Positions 7,672 to 15,079 of a stretch of DNA of 64,000 nt are shown in pieces. Source of the stretch: Deferribacter autotrophicus (GTDB taxonomy: Bacteria > Chrysiogenota > Deferribacteres > Deferribacterales > Deferribacteraceae); the NCBI RefSeq assembly GCF_008362905.1, contig NZ_VFJB01000007.1:21936-85935 (forward strand). Reading direction: 5' to 3'. Numbering within the stretch: the stretch's first letter is position 1; every line of letters begins with the position of its first letter. Under the pieces are notes generated by a model. It had not been told where the DNA came from. It ran no database searches and saw nothing but the letters and a program-made list of their open reading frames with translations. The translations under genes were made by a program, and so were the position numbers.

Positions 7672-9195
7672 ATGACAATTCCTACTAAAAAACCAGAGAA
7701 ACTCAAAAGAGGAGTAATAAAAGAAGAGCTTGTCTTACTAACTGGAGACTATATTAAGGCTTTAATTTTAAATCAGTTTTTATTTTGGACGCAAAGAAGT
7801 AACGATTTTGATAAATTTATTGAAGAAGAAAGAGAAAGATTTTTAAAAGAAGGAAAAAATATTGAACTGCAAAAAAATTACGGTTGGATTTATAAGAAAT
7901 CGAGTGAACTTTCACAAGAGATTCTGCTGGGGCTATCTGATAGTAATATAAGAAGTCATATAAAAACTTTAATAGAATTAAATTATCTTGAAGAACGCAA
8001 CAATCCTATACATTCATGGGATAAAACAAAACAATACAGGGTGAATCTAAAAGAGCTGATTATTGATCTCTGGATATACGGTTATTATCTGGAAGATTTT
8101 AAGTATGATTTTCAAAGCATTTTCTTAGAATATCTCCAAAACCTTGATTTTCTCGAATTTCTATCACAGAAATTCGAAAGTCTTTCCACGAAAATTCGAT
8201 TTTCTGATACGAAAATTCGATTTTCTGCTATAGAAACTCGAATTTCTATCTTAGAAACTCGAATTTCTATCATAGAAAAGCAATACCATAGACTACTAAC
8301 AAAGACTACTAACAAAGAAAATAATAATTCTTTAAATACTACTGCACCGAACGATAACGGATCGTTCGATGCCGAAGAAAGTTTACCGTCATCTCATCCA
8401 AAACCTTCTTTAGAAACTGAGAAAAGAACAAACAAAAACCAAGCGTTACAATGTAACGAAGATGTAACAAAATGTAACGATAATGTAACAAAAATGAAAC
8501 AAAAAAGTAACATAGAGTATAAGAGTATAGAGAATAAGAGTTTAGAGAAAGAAAATAATAATACATATGCACCGAACGATAAAGAATCGTTCTGTGCTGA
8601 AGAAAATGGAACGGAAACTCAAGCTTCAATTGAAAAACAAAATCAAGAACAACCTCAAAAAGCAAATCAACCTGAAACACCCTCTTTAGAAATTCAAAAT
8701 GATACTGAAAACGTAGACAGGAATACAACGGTAAACGAGTCTGATAGCGTAGACTGCAAGATAGAAAGAGAGAGTTCCGCTCGTGCCGCCGCTGGCGATG
8801 GATTAGTTGCGAGCGAGCCCGCCGACCCGCCCGCTGGCGATAAGCATCGAAAGATTGGGACTGGATTAGGTAATTCGAATATAGCTAACAAAAAGCCAAA
8901 AATCAACTTTAATTTTGAGACTGAGGAGTGGGAAAACATAACGGATAAGCATATAGCAGACTGGAACGAGGCGTTCCCTGCGTGTAATGTTAAGGTTGAG
9001 TTGAAACGTATGAGGCTATGGTTGCTTGCTAATCCTCACAAACGGAAGAAGAACTACGAGAGATTTATCCTTAACTGGTTATCAAAACAACAAGATAGGG
9101 GCGGAAGCAAGCAGTTAGAAGCAAATACCAGCAACGGCGAGAAAAAGGTTAAATACATAATTGAACCCTATAAACCTGAGAGGAGGAAAGCATGA
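7672..9195 (+). CDS. Replication initiator / replisome-organiser-like protein
   Basis: 507 aa. The N-terminal ~170 residues look like a winged-helix DNA-binding domain (LILNQFLFWTQRS, then SDSNIRSHIKTLIELNYLEE). The middle is low-complexity, hydrophilic and encoded by several repeat families. The C-terminus WNEAFPACNVKVELKRMRLW with ANPHKRKKNYERFILNWL resembles the C-terminal module of phage replisome organisers that contact helicase or loader. The DnaB-type helicase gene follows with a 4-nt overlap. By analogy with lambda O, the replication origin may be the repeats inside this gene. Family name is inferred, not certain. Confidence 0.65.
   Translation: MTIPTKKPEKLKRGVIKEELVLLTGDYIKALILNQFLFWTQRSNDFDKFIEEERERFLKEGKNIELQKNYGWIYKKSSELSQEILLGLSDSNIRSHIKTLIELNYLEERNNPIHSWDKTKQYRVNLKELIIDLWIYGYYLEDFKYDFQSIFLEYLQNLDFLEFLSQKFESLSTKIRFSDTKIRFSAIETRISILETRISIIEKQYHRLLTKTTNKENNNSLNTTAPNDNGSFDAEESLPSSHPKPSLETEKRTNKNQALQCNEDVTKCNDNVTKMKQKSNIEYKSIENKSLEKENNNTYAPNDKESFCAEENGTETQASIEKQNQEQPQKANQPETPSLEIQNDTENVDRNTTVNESDSVDCKIERESSARAAAGDGLVASEPADPPAGDKHRKIGTGLGNSNIANKKPKINFNFETEEWENITDKHIADWNEAFPACNVKVELKRMRLWLLANPHKRKKNYERFILNWLSKQQDRGGSKQLEANTSNGEKKVKYIIEPYKPERRKA
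8154..8271. repeat. Iteron-like 21-bp repeats and inverted repeat inside the initiator gene
   Basis: A perfect inverted repeat CGAATTTCT (8154-8162) / AGAAATTCG (8168-8176) is followed by four adjacent 21-bp units at 8188-8208, 8209-8229, 8230-8250 and 8251-8271. Units 1 and 2 share GAAAATTCGATTTTCTG; units 3 and 4 share TAGAAACTCGAATTTCTATC. The 21-bp period is two helical turns and also encodes 7-residue repeats (TKIRFSD, TKIRFSA, IETRISI, LETRISI). Probable initiator-binding iterons, that is, a candidate origin. Confidence 0.6.
8345..8606. repeat. Two copies of a dyad-containing repeat in the initiator gene
   Basis: Copy 1 has CGAACGAT (8348-8355) and ATCGTTCG (8361-8368) as perfect inverted arms; copy 2 has CGAACGAT (8573-8580) and ATCGTTCT (8586-8593). 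Both are embedded in the frame GCACCGAACGATAA...TGC-GAAGAAA, about 35 bp. They encode APNDNGSFDAEE and APNDKESFCAEE. Possible binding sites near the origin. Confidence 0.5.
8451..8489 (+). repeat. Helically phased ATGTAAC heptamers
   Basis: ATGTAAC occurs at 8451, 8462, 8472 and 8483, that is with 11, 10 and 11 bp steps, so all copies face one side of the helix. A degenerate copy (ATGAAAC) follows near 8494. Such phasing is typical of arrays bound by an initiator or repressor. They lie inside the coding region of the initiator. Confidence 0.5.
8773..8846. repeat. GC-rich insert in the initiator gene
   Basis: About 70 bp of very high GC inside an otherwise AT-rich gene, encoding an Ala/Pro/Gly-rich run (SSARAAAGDGLVASEPADPP). 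CGCTGGCGAT occurs twice (8792 and 8832 regions), and GCTCG and CGAGC occur as inverted pieces. Composition suggests acquisition of a short foreign module in a disordered linker. Confidence 0.45.
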
Positions 9196-10466
9196 AATAT
9201 TTTGAATTCGATTACTCAACCATGCAAGAATATGTAATCAATAGCTTGCTTGTTAATAATGAATTTTTATACCTAGTGGATTTAAAAAAAGAGTATTTTA
9301 CCGGCAAGTATCACAAACTAGCATCAGTAATCATCGAAAAAATTAAATCTGGAGAAACTGTAAGCCTATCTTCAATGGCGCCAGTAATCATTAAATTAAA
9401 GCTAGAAAACGTAATTGACAACGTAAACGGGGCATTTAGTGAAAACGAGTATATTTCAGCGGTTGAGTCTTTAAGAGCGTTCTATCAACTAAAAAGCGTC
9501 AAAAATCTTTTAGAAAAATACATTGCCCATATCGACAGACAGTTAGTTCCTGAAATGGATATAGTGTCAGACTTAATTTTGAAGCTTGAAAATATGCAGG
9601 AACAGGAAACAAAGCAGTTAGTAGTTGATATTAAGGAAATTGAAGATGAAATAGAGACGGCATTGCAGGAGCTTGTAGACAATGAAACAAAGATTGGTGT
9701 TCAAACCGGTTTAGAAAATTTTGACAGAGTTGTTGGCGGTTTAAAGAACGGGTTTATTTACGGCATAGCAGGTCGAACACACATGGGAAAAACAGAATTT
9801 GGGTTAGAATTGGCTTTAAGGGCATTAGAGCAAGGAAAAAAGGTTTTGTATTTTAATTTTGAACAGCAGGGTAAAGATATTGCAAAGCTCTTGTCAATTA
9901 AAAAAGCCGGTTTCTCTTATACAGAATTTGATAGCGCTAATTTAGATGTTTTTAAAGTTTTTGATGCAAAAGATTGGCTTGTAAATCAAAATTTTATTTT
10001 AACTAAAAAAGTATGCACTGATTTTGAAATTATATCGACTATTAAAAAGTTAAAAATACAGAACAAAATAGATATAGTTTTTATTGATTATCTTGGGCTT
10101 ATATCTCTTAGCAACTACCCATCTTATATGACAAGGCATGAAAAAATGGCCGAAGTTTCAAAGAATCTTAAGAAAGCGGCCATAGAGATGAATATTCCTA
10201 TTGTCGTAATGATACAAATAAACAGAGAAGTTGAAAAGTTAAAAGACAAACGTCCTTTGATGTCACATTTAAGAGATAGTGGGCAAATTGAGCAGGATTT
10301 AGACTGTATTATGCTCTTATACCGTCCGAATTACTACGACAAAAGTTTACCTGATTTTTTAGAAGTAAATGTTGCAAAAAACAGAGTGACTCACAGAACC
10401 GGCAAGATATTTTTTACGCTTGAACATGGCAGATTAGAACCTGCAAATGTAGCAATTGAAGCGTGA
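9192..10466 (+). CDS. DnaB-type replicative helicase
   Basis: 424 aa. A short N-terminal helical domain is followed by the RecA-like core: QTGLENFDRVVGGLKNGFIY, Walker A GRTHMGKTEF near residue 196, Walker B IDIVFIDYLGLI, and the H3/H4 region VVMIQINREVEKLKDKRP with LRDSGQIEQDLDCIMLL. These are the DnaB family motifs, with SGQIEQDAD as SGQIEQDLD. It should unwind DNA at the element's fork after recruitment by the upstream initiator, which it overlaps by 4 nt. The C-terminal loop VAKNRVTHRTG is the ssDNA-contacting segment. Confidence 0.9.
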   Translation: MKYFEFDYSTMQEYVINSLLVNNEFLYLVDLKKEYFTGKYHKLASVIIEKIKSGETVSLSSMAPVIIKLKLENVIDNVNGAFSENEYISAVESLRAFYQLKSVKNLLEKYIAHIDRQLVPEMDIVSDLILKLENMQEQETKQLVVDIKEIEDEIETALQELVDNETKIGVQTGLENFDRVVGGLKNGFIYGIAGRTHMGKTEFGLELALRALEQGKKVLYFNFEQQGKDIAKLLSIKKAGFSYTEFDSANLDVFKVFDAKDWLVNQNFILTKKVCTDFEIISTIKKLKIQNKIDIVFIDYLGLISLSNYPSYMTRHEKMAEVSKNLKKAAIEMNIPIVVMIQINREVEKLKDKRPLMSHLRDSGQIEQDLDCIMLLYRPNYYDKSLPDFLEVNVAKNRVTHRTGKIFFTLEHGRLEPANVAIEA

Positions 10467-10474
10467 GGTGGGCT

Positions 10475-10726
10475 GTGAATTTTTGGCAGAATGAACGGAT
10501 GAACATTTTTCAAAAAGCTATTCACTGGATAGGAGAAAGATACGACTGGACTGACAATGAAGAAGCGGAAAGGGGGCTTTTTAAGAGGTTAAACAAAATA
10601 GACATGCTTATCTTAAACGAGGCAGATATTGAAAGAATTAAAAACGAATGCAGGAAATTATGCTTATTCGTCAGAAAGAATTTTAACAAAAAAGGAGTAC
10701 AGAATGGCAACAAACAAGTTTATTGA
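10475..10726 (+). CDS. Small protein, paralogue of 11423-11689, unknown
   Basis: About 83 aa from GTG at 10475, chosen because TGAGGTGGG precedes it. It aligns end to end with the product of 11423-11689: an aromatic N-terminal helix (HWIGERYDW versus AWLRERFIY), an acidic middle, and CRKLCLFVRKNF versus ARSICVFAKKYF at the end. Likely all-helical and basic. The two copies bracket the DGNHR-motif gene, so the three may act together. No family recognised. Confidence 0.6.
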   Translation: MNFWQNERMNIFQKAIHWIGERYDWTDNEEAERGLFKRLNKIDMLILNEADIERIKNECRKLCLFVRKNFNKKGVQNGNKQVY

Positions 10727-11420
10727 ACAGGTTAACAATTCAAAACTTGAATTTGCCGATAAACAAATCAAAAACTGGTATGATGTTTTCAAAAAAGATT
10801 ATGAGCCTTTTGTTGTGTGTCGTGAATGGATATCTGACACTTCAATAAACATCGGCTCAGTAATAGGTACAAAACACCCCGATTACATAGGTTTGACATG
10901 GAGAGAATTTATAAAAGTCGGAAAAAGAATGCCATCAAATATACAGCTATATGAGCAAAATCCCGATTATTACTATACTGTCGATAAAAAACTTCCAGAA
11001 ATATCATATATTTCAATAGACAAGACTAATTACTACGTTGATGCCGATGGTAATCATAGAACGGCCATAGCAAAATTTATTTTTGAAAACAGTCGATTAT
11101 TTCAGGGTGTATCAATAACAAATCTTAAGATCGATTATGATTTTTATAAGTTTTATGTGGGTTTTATTCAAACGATTAAAGCTAAAAATTTGCCTTTGCA
11201 TGTAGGAGTAAATTCAAAGCACGTTGCTCGTGAAGATGGTTCTGGCTGGTGTAGAGATTATTTTGAAACGGAATTTTCTGTAGTCAATTATAGAAACAAT
11301 ACTCATGCGTATTACAGTAAAACTGAATTTGGAATGTTAGTCAGTTATTTTGCGAGAACCAACAGGCTTGTTCGATTTTTCAAAGTTCCTGAAAAGTTTG
11401 CTGTATTAAGAGGGATTTAA
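10704..11420 (+). CDS. ParB-like nuclease-fold protein with DGNHR motif
   Basis: 238 aa from ATG 10704, which has AAAGGAG 6 nt upstream; the frame is open further 5' but without a ribosome site. YVDADGNHRTAIAKFIFEN matches the DG(N/Q)HR active-site-like loop of ParB/Srx-fold proteins. The rest is unlike canonical ParB and lacks an obvious HTH. It could be a DNA-binding or nucleotide-hydrolysing protein in element maintenance. Overlaps the previous gene by 23 nt. Confidence 0.55.
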   Translation: MATNKFIEQVNNSKLEFADKQIKNWYDVFKKDYEPFVVCREWISDTSINIGSVIGTKHPDYIGLTWREFIKVGKRMPSNIQLYEQNPDYYYTVDKKLPEISYISIDKTNYYVDADGNHRTAIAKFIFENSRLFQGVSITNLKIDYDFYKFYVGFIQTIKAKNLPLHVGVNSKHVAREDGSGWCRDYFETEFSVVNYRNNTHAYYSKTEFGMLVSYFARTNRLVRFFKVPEKFAVLRGI

Positions 11421-11422
11421 GA

Positions 11423-11689
11423 ATGCAAGAAACCTATAAAAAACTTGAAATATATCACAGGTTAATGGCCTGGTTAAGGGAAAGGTTTATTTATCCCGAA
11501 GGAGCTATTTATGATGAATTCAGACATAGAATGCAGAAACTTGGCGAGTTGCTTGCTGATTATGATGTTGGTTTTGAGCGGTTTGTTAAGGAAGCAAGAA
11601 GTATTTGTGTCTTTGCAAAAAAGTATTTTTCAAGGATCAAAATAGGAGGATCTTATGCAGGGGACAGCGCTACAGACTGTAGAAAATAA
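11423..11689 (+). CDS. Small protein, paralogue of 10475-10726, unknown
   Basis: 88 aa beginning MQETYKKLEIYHRLMAWLRE. Shares the helical pattern and the ERFVKEARSICVFAKKYF end with the small protein upstream of the DGNHR gene. Its last 35 bases overlap the next gene. The tail after KKYF (about 18 residues) runs through the ribosome site of the next gene and is absent from the paralogue, so it may be fortuitous read-on. Confidence 0.6.
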   Translation: MQETYKKLEIYHRLMAWLRERFIYPEGAIYDEFRHRMQKLGELLADYDVGFERFVKEARSICVFAKKYFSRIKIGGSYAGDSATDCRK

Positions 11690-12638
11690 GCAGAATGCTC
11701 AAAATCAATTAAGCTTAAACAAGCCGGTATTAACTCCTCAGGATATTGTACATCAGGTAAATTTAATTCAGGAAGTTATGAAAACAGTCATGAAAGAAGG
11801 TGAGCATTACGGAATTATACCGGGAACCAATAAACCAACTCTGTACAAAGCGGGCGCAGAAAAGCTTTTGATTACGTTCAGGCTTGATCCTGAATATGAG
11901 GTAATTTCATCTGTTCATGAAAAAGACTTTGTTTCCTATACAGTCAAGTGCACTCTTTATCACATCAATACAGGCAATAGAGTATCTTCCGGGCTAGGTA
12001 GTTGCAATAGCCGTGAGAAAAAGTACAGAAAGCAAAACCCTTATGACATAGATAACACCATCCTGAAAATGGCTTCCAAGAGAGCTTTGATTGCAGCAGT
12101 ATTAAACGGAACTGCCGCATCAGATATTTTTACTCAGGATATAGAAGATATTTCTGATCTTTCGGAAAACAACTCTAAGCAAATAAAAACTCCTGAAAAA
12201 CTGAAAGAAAAATCCAAAGTAAGTTACAAGCTATTGTTAGGAGAACTTTTGTTCAGAAAATACGGAATCGATTTAAAGACAGAGAAAGAGAAAGCCGTAG
12301 AATTTATTTATCAGAGGACTGGCAAACGTTCTTTGACAGAGAATGAAGCAAGAGAATTATATGAAAAACTGAACGAGGAACTTGAAACAAACCTGTCCAG
12401 GCAACAGAGGGAAGAACTGGAAAGTTATCTTAAAGAGGCAGGATTTTTCAGTAATCGTATTGAGTTAATTCTTGATACAATTGATTTTTTCAAAACTATT
12501 GACGTTCTGAAGCAGTTCAGAAGTGGCAATATTGAAGAAGCTCTAAAATTGTTGGGCTACCGTATCAATGCAAATACCATTGTTACACTTGATGGCGAAG
12601 TCGTTGGTGAAATTGAAGAGGACGATGTTCCTTTTTAA
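11655..12638 (+). CDS. Phage/plasmid recombination-associated protein with SSB-like C-terminal tip
   Basis: 327 aa from ATG 11655 with AGGAGG upstream. Residues ~35-80 (VMKEGEHYGIIPGTNKPTLY then KAGAEKLLITFRL) match a conserved protein family found in phages and plasmids near ssDNA-annealing functions; no biochemical role is firmly known to me. A charged helical linker follows and the protein ends GEIEEDDVPF, the acidic tip by which SSB recruits partner enzymes. That ending and the replication neighbourhood suggest a ssDNA-associated role. Confidence 0.6.
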   Translation: MQGTALQTVENKQNAQNQLSLNKPVLTPQDIVHQVNLIQEVMKTVMKEGEHYGIIPGTNKPTLYKAGAEKLLITFRLDPEYEVISSVHEKDFVSYTVKCTLYHINTGNRVSSGLGSCNSREKKYRKQNPYDIDNTILKMASKRALIAAVLNGTAASDIFTQDIEDISDLSENNSKQIKTPEKLKEKSKVSYKLLLGELLFRKYGIDLKTEKEKAVEFIYQRTGKRSLTENEARELYEKLNEELETNLSRQQREELESYLKEAGFFSNRIELILDTIDFFKTIDVLKQFRSGNIEEALKLLGYRINANTIVTLDGEVVGEIEEDDVPF

Positions 12639-12657
12639 TTAAAATCAGGAGGTAGTT

Positions 12658-12852
12658 ATGATTATTCAGGTAAAAGATAAGAATTATAAGAAAAGTATAA
12701 GAAAACACGCAGGGTGCAGGAATTTCACATGTCAGGAATGCGGGATTGAGTTTGATTATATGGAAGTGGCGATAAATAGGTTTTTTTGTCCGGTTTGCGG
12801 CGCATATATGGATATTTGTAATGGTTGCGGAAAATGTGGGAGATGGAATTAG
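12658..12852 (+). CDS. Small zinc-ribbon protein
   Basis: 64 aa with CQECGIEF, CPVCGAY and CNGCGKCGRW: three or four CxxC knuckles, enough for two zinc sites. Preceded by CAGGAGG. Probably a DNA- or protein-binding zinc finger of the replication operon; no specific family recognised. Confidence 0.65.
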   Translation: MIIQVKDKNYKKSIRKHAGCRNFTCQECGIEFDYMEVAINRFFCPVCGAYMDICNGCGKCGRWN

Positions 12853-12863
12853 AGGAGACGCAT

Positions 12864-13055
12864 ATGAGCGTAAGAGAAAAAGTGATTTTAGAAAAAAGAC
12901 AGGGGCTTGGCATTCTATTATGTCAGGCGATTGATCTGATTAATAATGAGCAATATGAGAACGCGATAATAACATTGGAGCAAGCTATTAAAAAAGTGAG
13001 AGACATAAAAATCTTGAAGCAAAACAACAACAAAAAGGAGGTTTGTCATGCTTAG
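12864..13055 (+). CDS. Small helical protein, unknown
   Basis: 63 aa from ATG 12864, chosen for AGAGGAG upstream. The segment LLCQAIDLINNEQYENAIIT then LEQAIKK has the amphipathic look of a TPR-like hairpin. The end overlaps the next start by 8 nt. No recognised function. Confidence 0.55.
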   Translation: MSVREKVILEKRQGLGILLCQAIDLINNEQYENAIITLEQAIKKVRDIKILKQNNNKKEVCHA

Positions 13056-13506
13056 CACAGTTGGAGCATTATGGAAAAAAGATTACAAAGGTGAGGATGG
13101 CAAGAAACATGCTTTTCTTACTGGTGAAGTAAATCTTGGCATTCTTGGTCGCAAAAGGATATCAGCGTTTAAAAATGAAAAGAAGGAAAAAGATACACAT
13201 CCAGATTGGCGTATTGTTATGTCTGAAGAGGTGGCTAGTGATGATGGGAAGAAGGAATACAAGCAGAATACTTGTGGAGCTCTTTGGTTAAAGGAGTATA
13301 CGGATAAGGATGGTAATAATAAAAAATATTTTTCTGGCGTTATTCAAATTGGATTAATGGAGCATAATATTGCAATATTTGCCAACGAGAACAAAAAAGA
13401 AGAGAAGCATCCGGACTATCGAGTTGTTTTCAGTAAGCCTGACAGGATGACTCCAGACCAAAGTATTGAAGACGATAGTTTTGATGAAGATGATTTGCCT
13501 TTTTAG
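13048..13506 (+). CDS. Tandem DUF736-like protein with SSB-like tip
   Basis: 152 aa made of two copies of a ~65-residue domain. Copy 1 is GALWKKDYKGEDGKKHAFLT ... HPDWRIVMS and copy 2 is GALWLKEYTDKDGNNKKYFS ... HPDYRVVFS. Each has the W-K/G-alternating strand pattern and final PDYR-(V/I) strand of DUF736 proteins of plasmids. It ends FDEDDLPF, an SSB-type acidic tip. The combination suggests a small ssDNA-binding or replication accessory factor. AAAAGGAGG precedes the ATG. Confidence 0.65.
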   Translation: MLSTVGALWKKDYKGEDGKKHAFLTGEVNLGILGRKRISAFKNEKKEKDTHPDWRIVMSEEVASDDGKKEYKQNTCGALWLKEYTDKDGNNKKYFSGVIQIGLMEHNIAIFANENKKEEKHPDYRVVFSKPDRMTPDQSIEDDSFDEDDLPF

Positions 13507-13530
13507 AGGGGATTGCTCCCTCTCTTTTTT
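13505..13530 (+). terminator. Rho-independent terminator
   Basis: GAGGGGA (13506-13512) pairs with TCCCTCTC through a TTGC loop and is followed by six T. It overlaps the last codon of the DUF736-like gene and closes the replication operon. Confidence 0.75.
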
Positions 13531-13544
13531 GCCGGAGGTAATAA

Positions 13545-13748
13545 ATGCAGAATGTTAAATGGATCAATTATGGAGGTAATCTGATATGCGATATGAAAAC
13601 AGCATCAAAACTTCTATTGTTAAGAGAAAAGACAATTTACAACCTGGTATCGAAAGGGGATCTAAGGGTTTTCAAAGTAGGGAGAAAAAACTTTTTCACA
13701 AAAGAGGAGATAGAAAGATACCAGAGGCAAAGAGTTATATTGAAGTAA
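13545..13748 (+). CDS. Excisionase-type HTH (MerR-like winged helix) DNA-binding protein
   Basis: 67 aa. The segment CDMKTASKLLLLREKTIYNL then VSKGDLRVFKVGRKNFFTKE matches the HTH_17/excisionase pattern. Preceded by CCGGAGG. Such proteins direct excision by tyrosine recombinases or act as small regulators. A second reading frame (13586-13987) overlaps most of this gene in another phase. Confidence 0.75.
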   Translation: MQNVKWINYGGNLICDMKTASKLLLLREKTIYNLVSKGDLRVFKVGRKNFFTKEEIERYQRQRVILK

Positions 13749-13987
13749 GATATTCAAACTCGATACTGGATATAATTGTTAATGTCAGAAATATTGAACT
13801 TGGAGAATTAATAGAATTGCTTAAGAATAAACTTCCTGATGTCGAAAAAGTTTTGGGTAAAAATTTGAAAATCAGAGGCAGGTTTCCGTATCAGATAGGT
13901 TTTTGGATTGCAAAGAGATACTATAAACTTGCAAGCAGTATAAGCGTATTTGACCCTGTCACCAAAGAGTATGTTCGTATTTTTTAA
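13739..13987 (+). CDS. Possible Csx3-like small protein (start uncertain)
   Basis: The frame is open from ATG 13586 (GGAGGT 9 nt upstream, 133 aa), but its first ~50 codons lie out of phase over the HTH gene and look like chance. From about 13739 the sequence is protein-like: IEVRYSNSILDIIVNV, then LKIRGRFPYQIGFWIAKRYY and SISVFDPVTKEYVRI. This resembles the Csx3 pattern of a GR-P strand, a helix and a VAVFDP strand. The Arg after the DP motif and a catalytic His are not seen. Csx3 proteins degrade cyclic oligoadenylate, so an anti-CRISPR role is conceivable. The assignment is tentative. Confidence 0.35.
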   Translation: MEVRYSNSILDIIVNVRNIELGELIELLKNKLPDVEKVLGKNLKIRGRFPYQIGFWIAKRYYKLASSISVFDPVTKEYVRIF

Positions 13988-13993
13988 TAAAAG

Positions 13994-14023
13994 GAAATAA
14001 AATGAAATAAAGTGAAATAAAAG
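13994..14023 (+). repeat. Three tandem 10-bp repeats upstream of the ParB-like gene
   Basis: GAAATAAAAT, GAAATAAAGT, GAAATAAAAG follow each other without gaps, one helical turn apart. They sit 40 bp before the ParB-like start and could be its binding site (centromere or operator). Confidence 0.5.
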
Positions 14024-14062
14024 GAAGTTTGCCACTGAGTGCAAAAAATAGAGGGGGTTATT

Positions 14063-15073
14063 ATGAATGTAAAAATGATTGAAATAAACAAATTAAAACA
14101 ACATACAAAAAACAAAGATTTTTTTGAAGATATGGTTGGATATGATTTTGAAGAATTAAAAAGAAGTATTGTTGAAAATGGTCTTATAGAACCTTTAATT
14201 GTCACCCCTGATAAAAATGGATACTATAAAATAATTTGCGGAAATCAGAGATATAAAGCCTGTAAAGAATTAAATATAGAGGAAATTCCGTGTATTATCA
14301 AAGAATTTAAAAATGAAGATGAAGAATTGAAAACATTGATTGAAGATAATCTTGTTAGAAGACATTTAACACCATATCAAAGAGCAAAGCTAATGAATGA
14401 ACTATTTAAACTTTCAAACAAAAAAACTAAAACTGAAAGAATCAAAGAATTGAGTCAAAAAACCGAATACAAAGAAAGACAAATCAGTAAATATTTAAAA
14501 ATAGCAGAGAACCTGATTCGAGAATTTGCGGCAATGCTTGATAAAGGAGAGATAAACATAAATACAGCAAATGAACTGGCTACTCATTCCAAAGAAGTTC
14601 AATATGAAATATATAACATTATTAAAGAAAAAGCCGTTGATGATGTAAAAAATACAATAACAGAGCAACTGCAAAGAATAAAACAATTGCTAAACGAAAA
14701 TAAAAAGAAAGATGAAAAGATTAAACAAATAGAAAAGGAATATTCAGAATTTAAAAACCTCTTAAAAATTAAAAGTCTTGATCCTGAAACTAAAAAACAT
14801 GATGCTGAAATTGTTCGGGATATAATAACAATAAATGTTCAAATACTGAATTTAATTAAAAAATGTTTAAAATATTCAGTTGATATGAAAAAAATGGGTT
14901 TTGCTGATGAAAATATAAAAATGGATGTAACACTTTTTAGTGAAATAAAGCCTCCAGTATTCCCTATATTTAAAGTAGATTTGAAAGATATTGCTGATTA
15001 TATTGAATTAAGCAAGGATGTAAGGAAATATGAAGAAGTAATTGAAGAGCATGTATTAAAATATCTTGAGTAG
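14063..15073 (+). CDS. ParB/Spo0J-family partition or regulatory protein
   Basis: 336 aa from ATG 14063 (GAGGGGG upstream). Residues ~1-110 are the ParB N-domain with SIVENGLIEPLIVTPDKNGY, ICGNQRYKACKELN (the GxRR/CTP-binding type box appears as GNQRYKA) and LVRRHLTPYQRAKLMNEL. A central HTH with RQISKYLKIAENL follows, then a long coiled coil (LNENKKKDEKIKQIEKEYSE). No ParA ATPase is adjacent; the element's NTPase for segregation appears to be the ParM-like gene at 24662. Confidence 0.85.
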   Translation: MNVKMIEINKLKQHTKNKDFFEDMVGYDFEELKRSIVENGLIEPLIVTPDKNGYYKIICGNQRYKACKELNIEEIPCIIKEFKNEDEELKTLIEDNLVRRHLTPYQRAKLMNELFKLSNKKTKTERIKELSQKTEYKERQISKYLKIAENLIREFAAMLDKGEININTANELATHSKEVQYEIYNIIKEKAVDDVKNTITEQLQRIKQLLNENKKKDEKIKQIEKEYSEFKNLLKIKSLDPETKKHDAEIVRDIITINVQILNLIKKCLKYSVDMKKMGFADENIKMDVTLFSEIKPPVFPIFKVDLKDIADYIELSKDVRKYEEVIEEHVLKYLE

Positions 15074-15079
15074 GGTATT

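Noticed and set aside
8188..8271. The 21-bp repeats as only a coiled-coil coding repeat
   Set aside because: The DNA units are conserved more closely than the heptad residues require, and an adjacent perfect inverted repeat and other phased repeats point to DNA-level function; a dual role is still possible.
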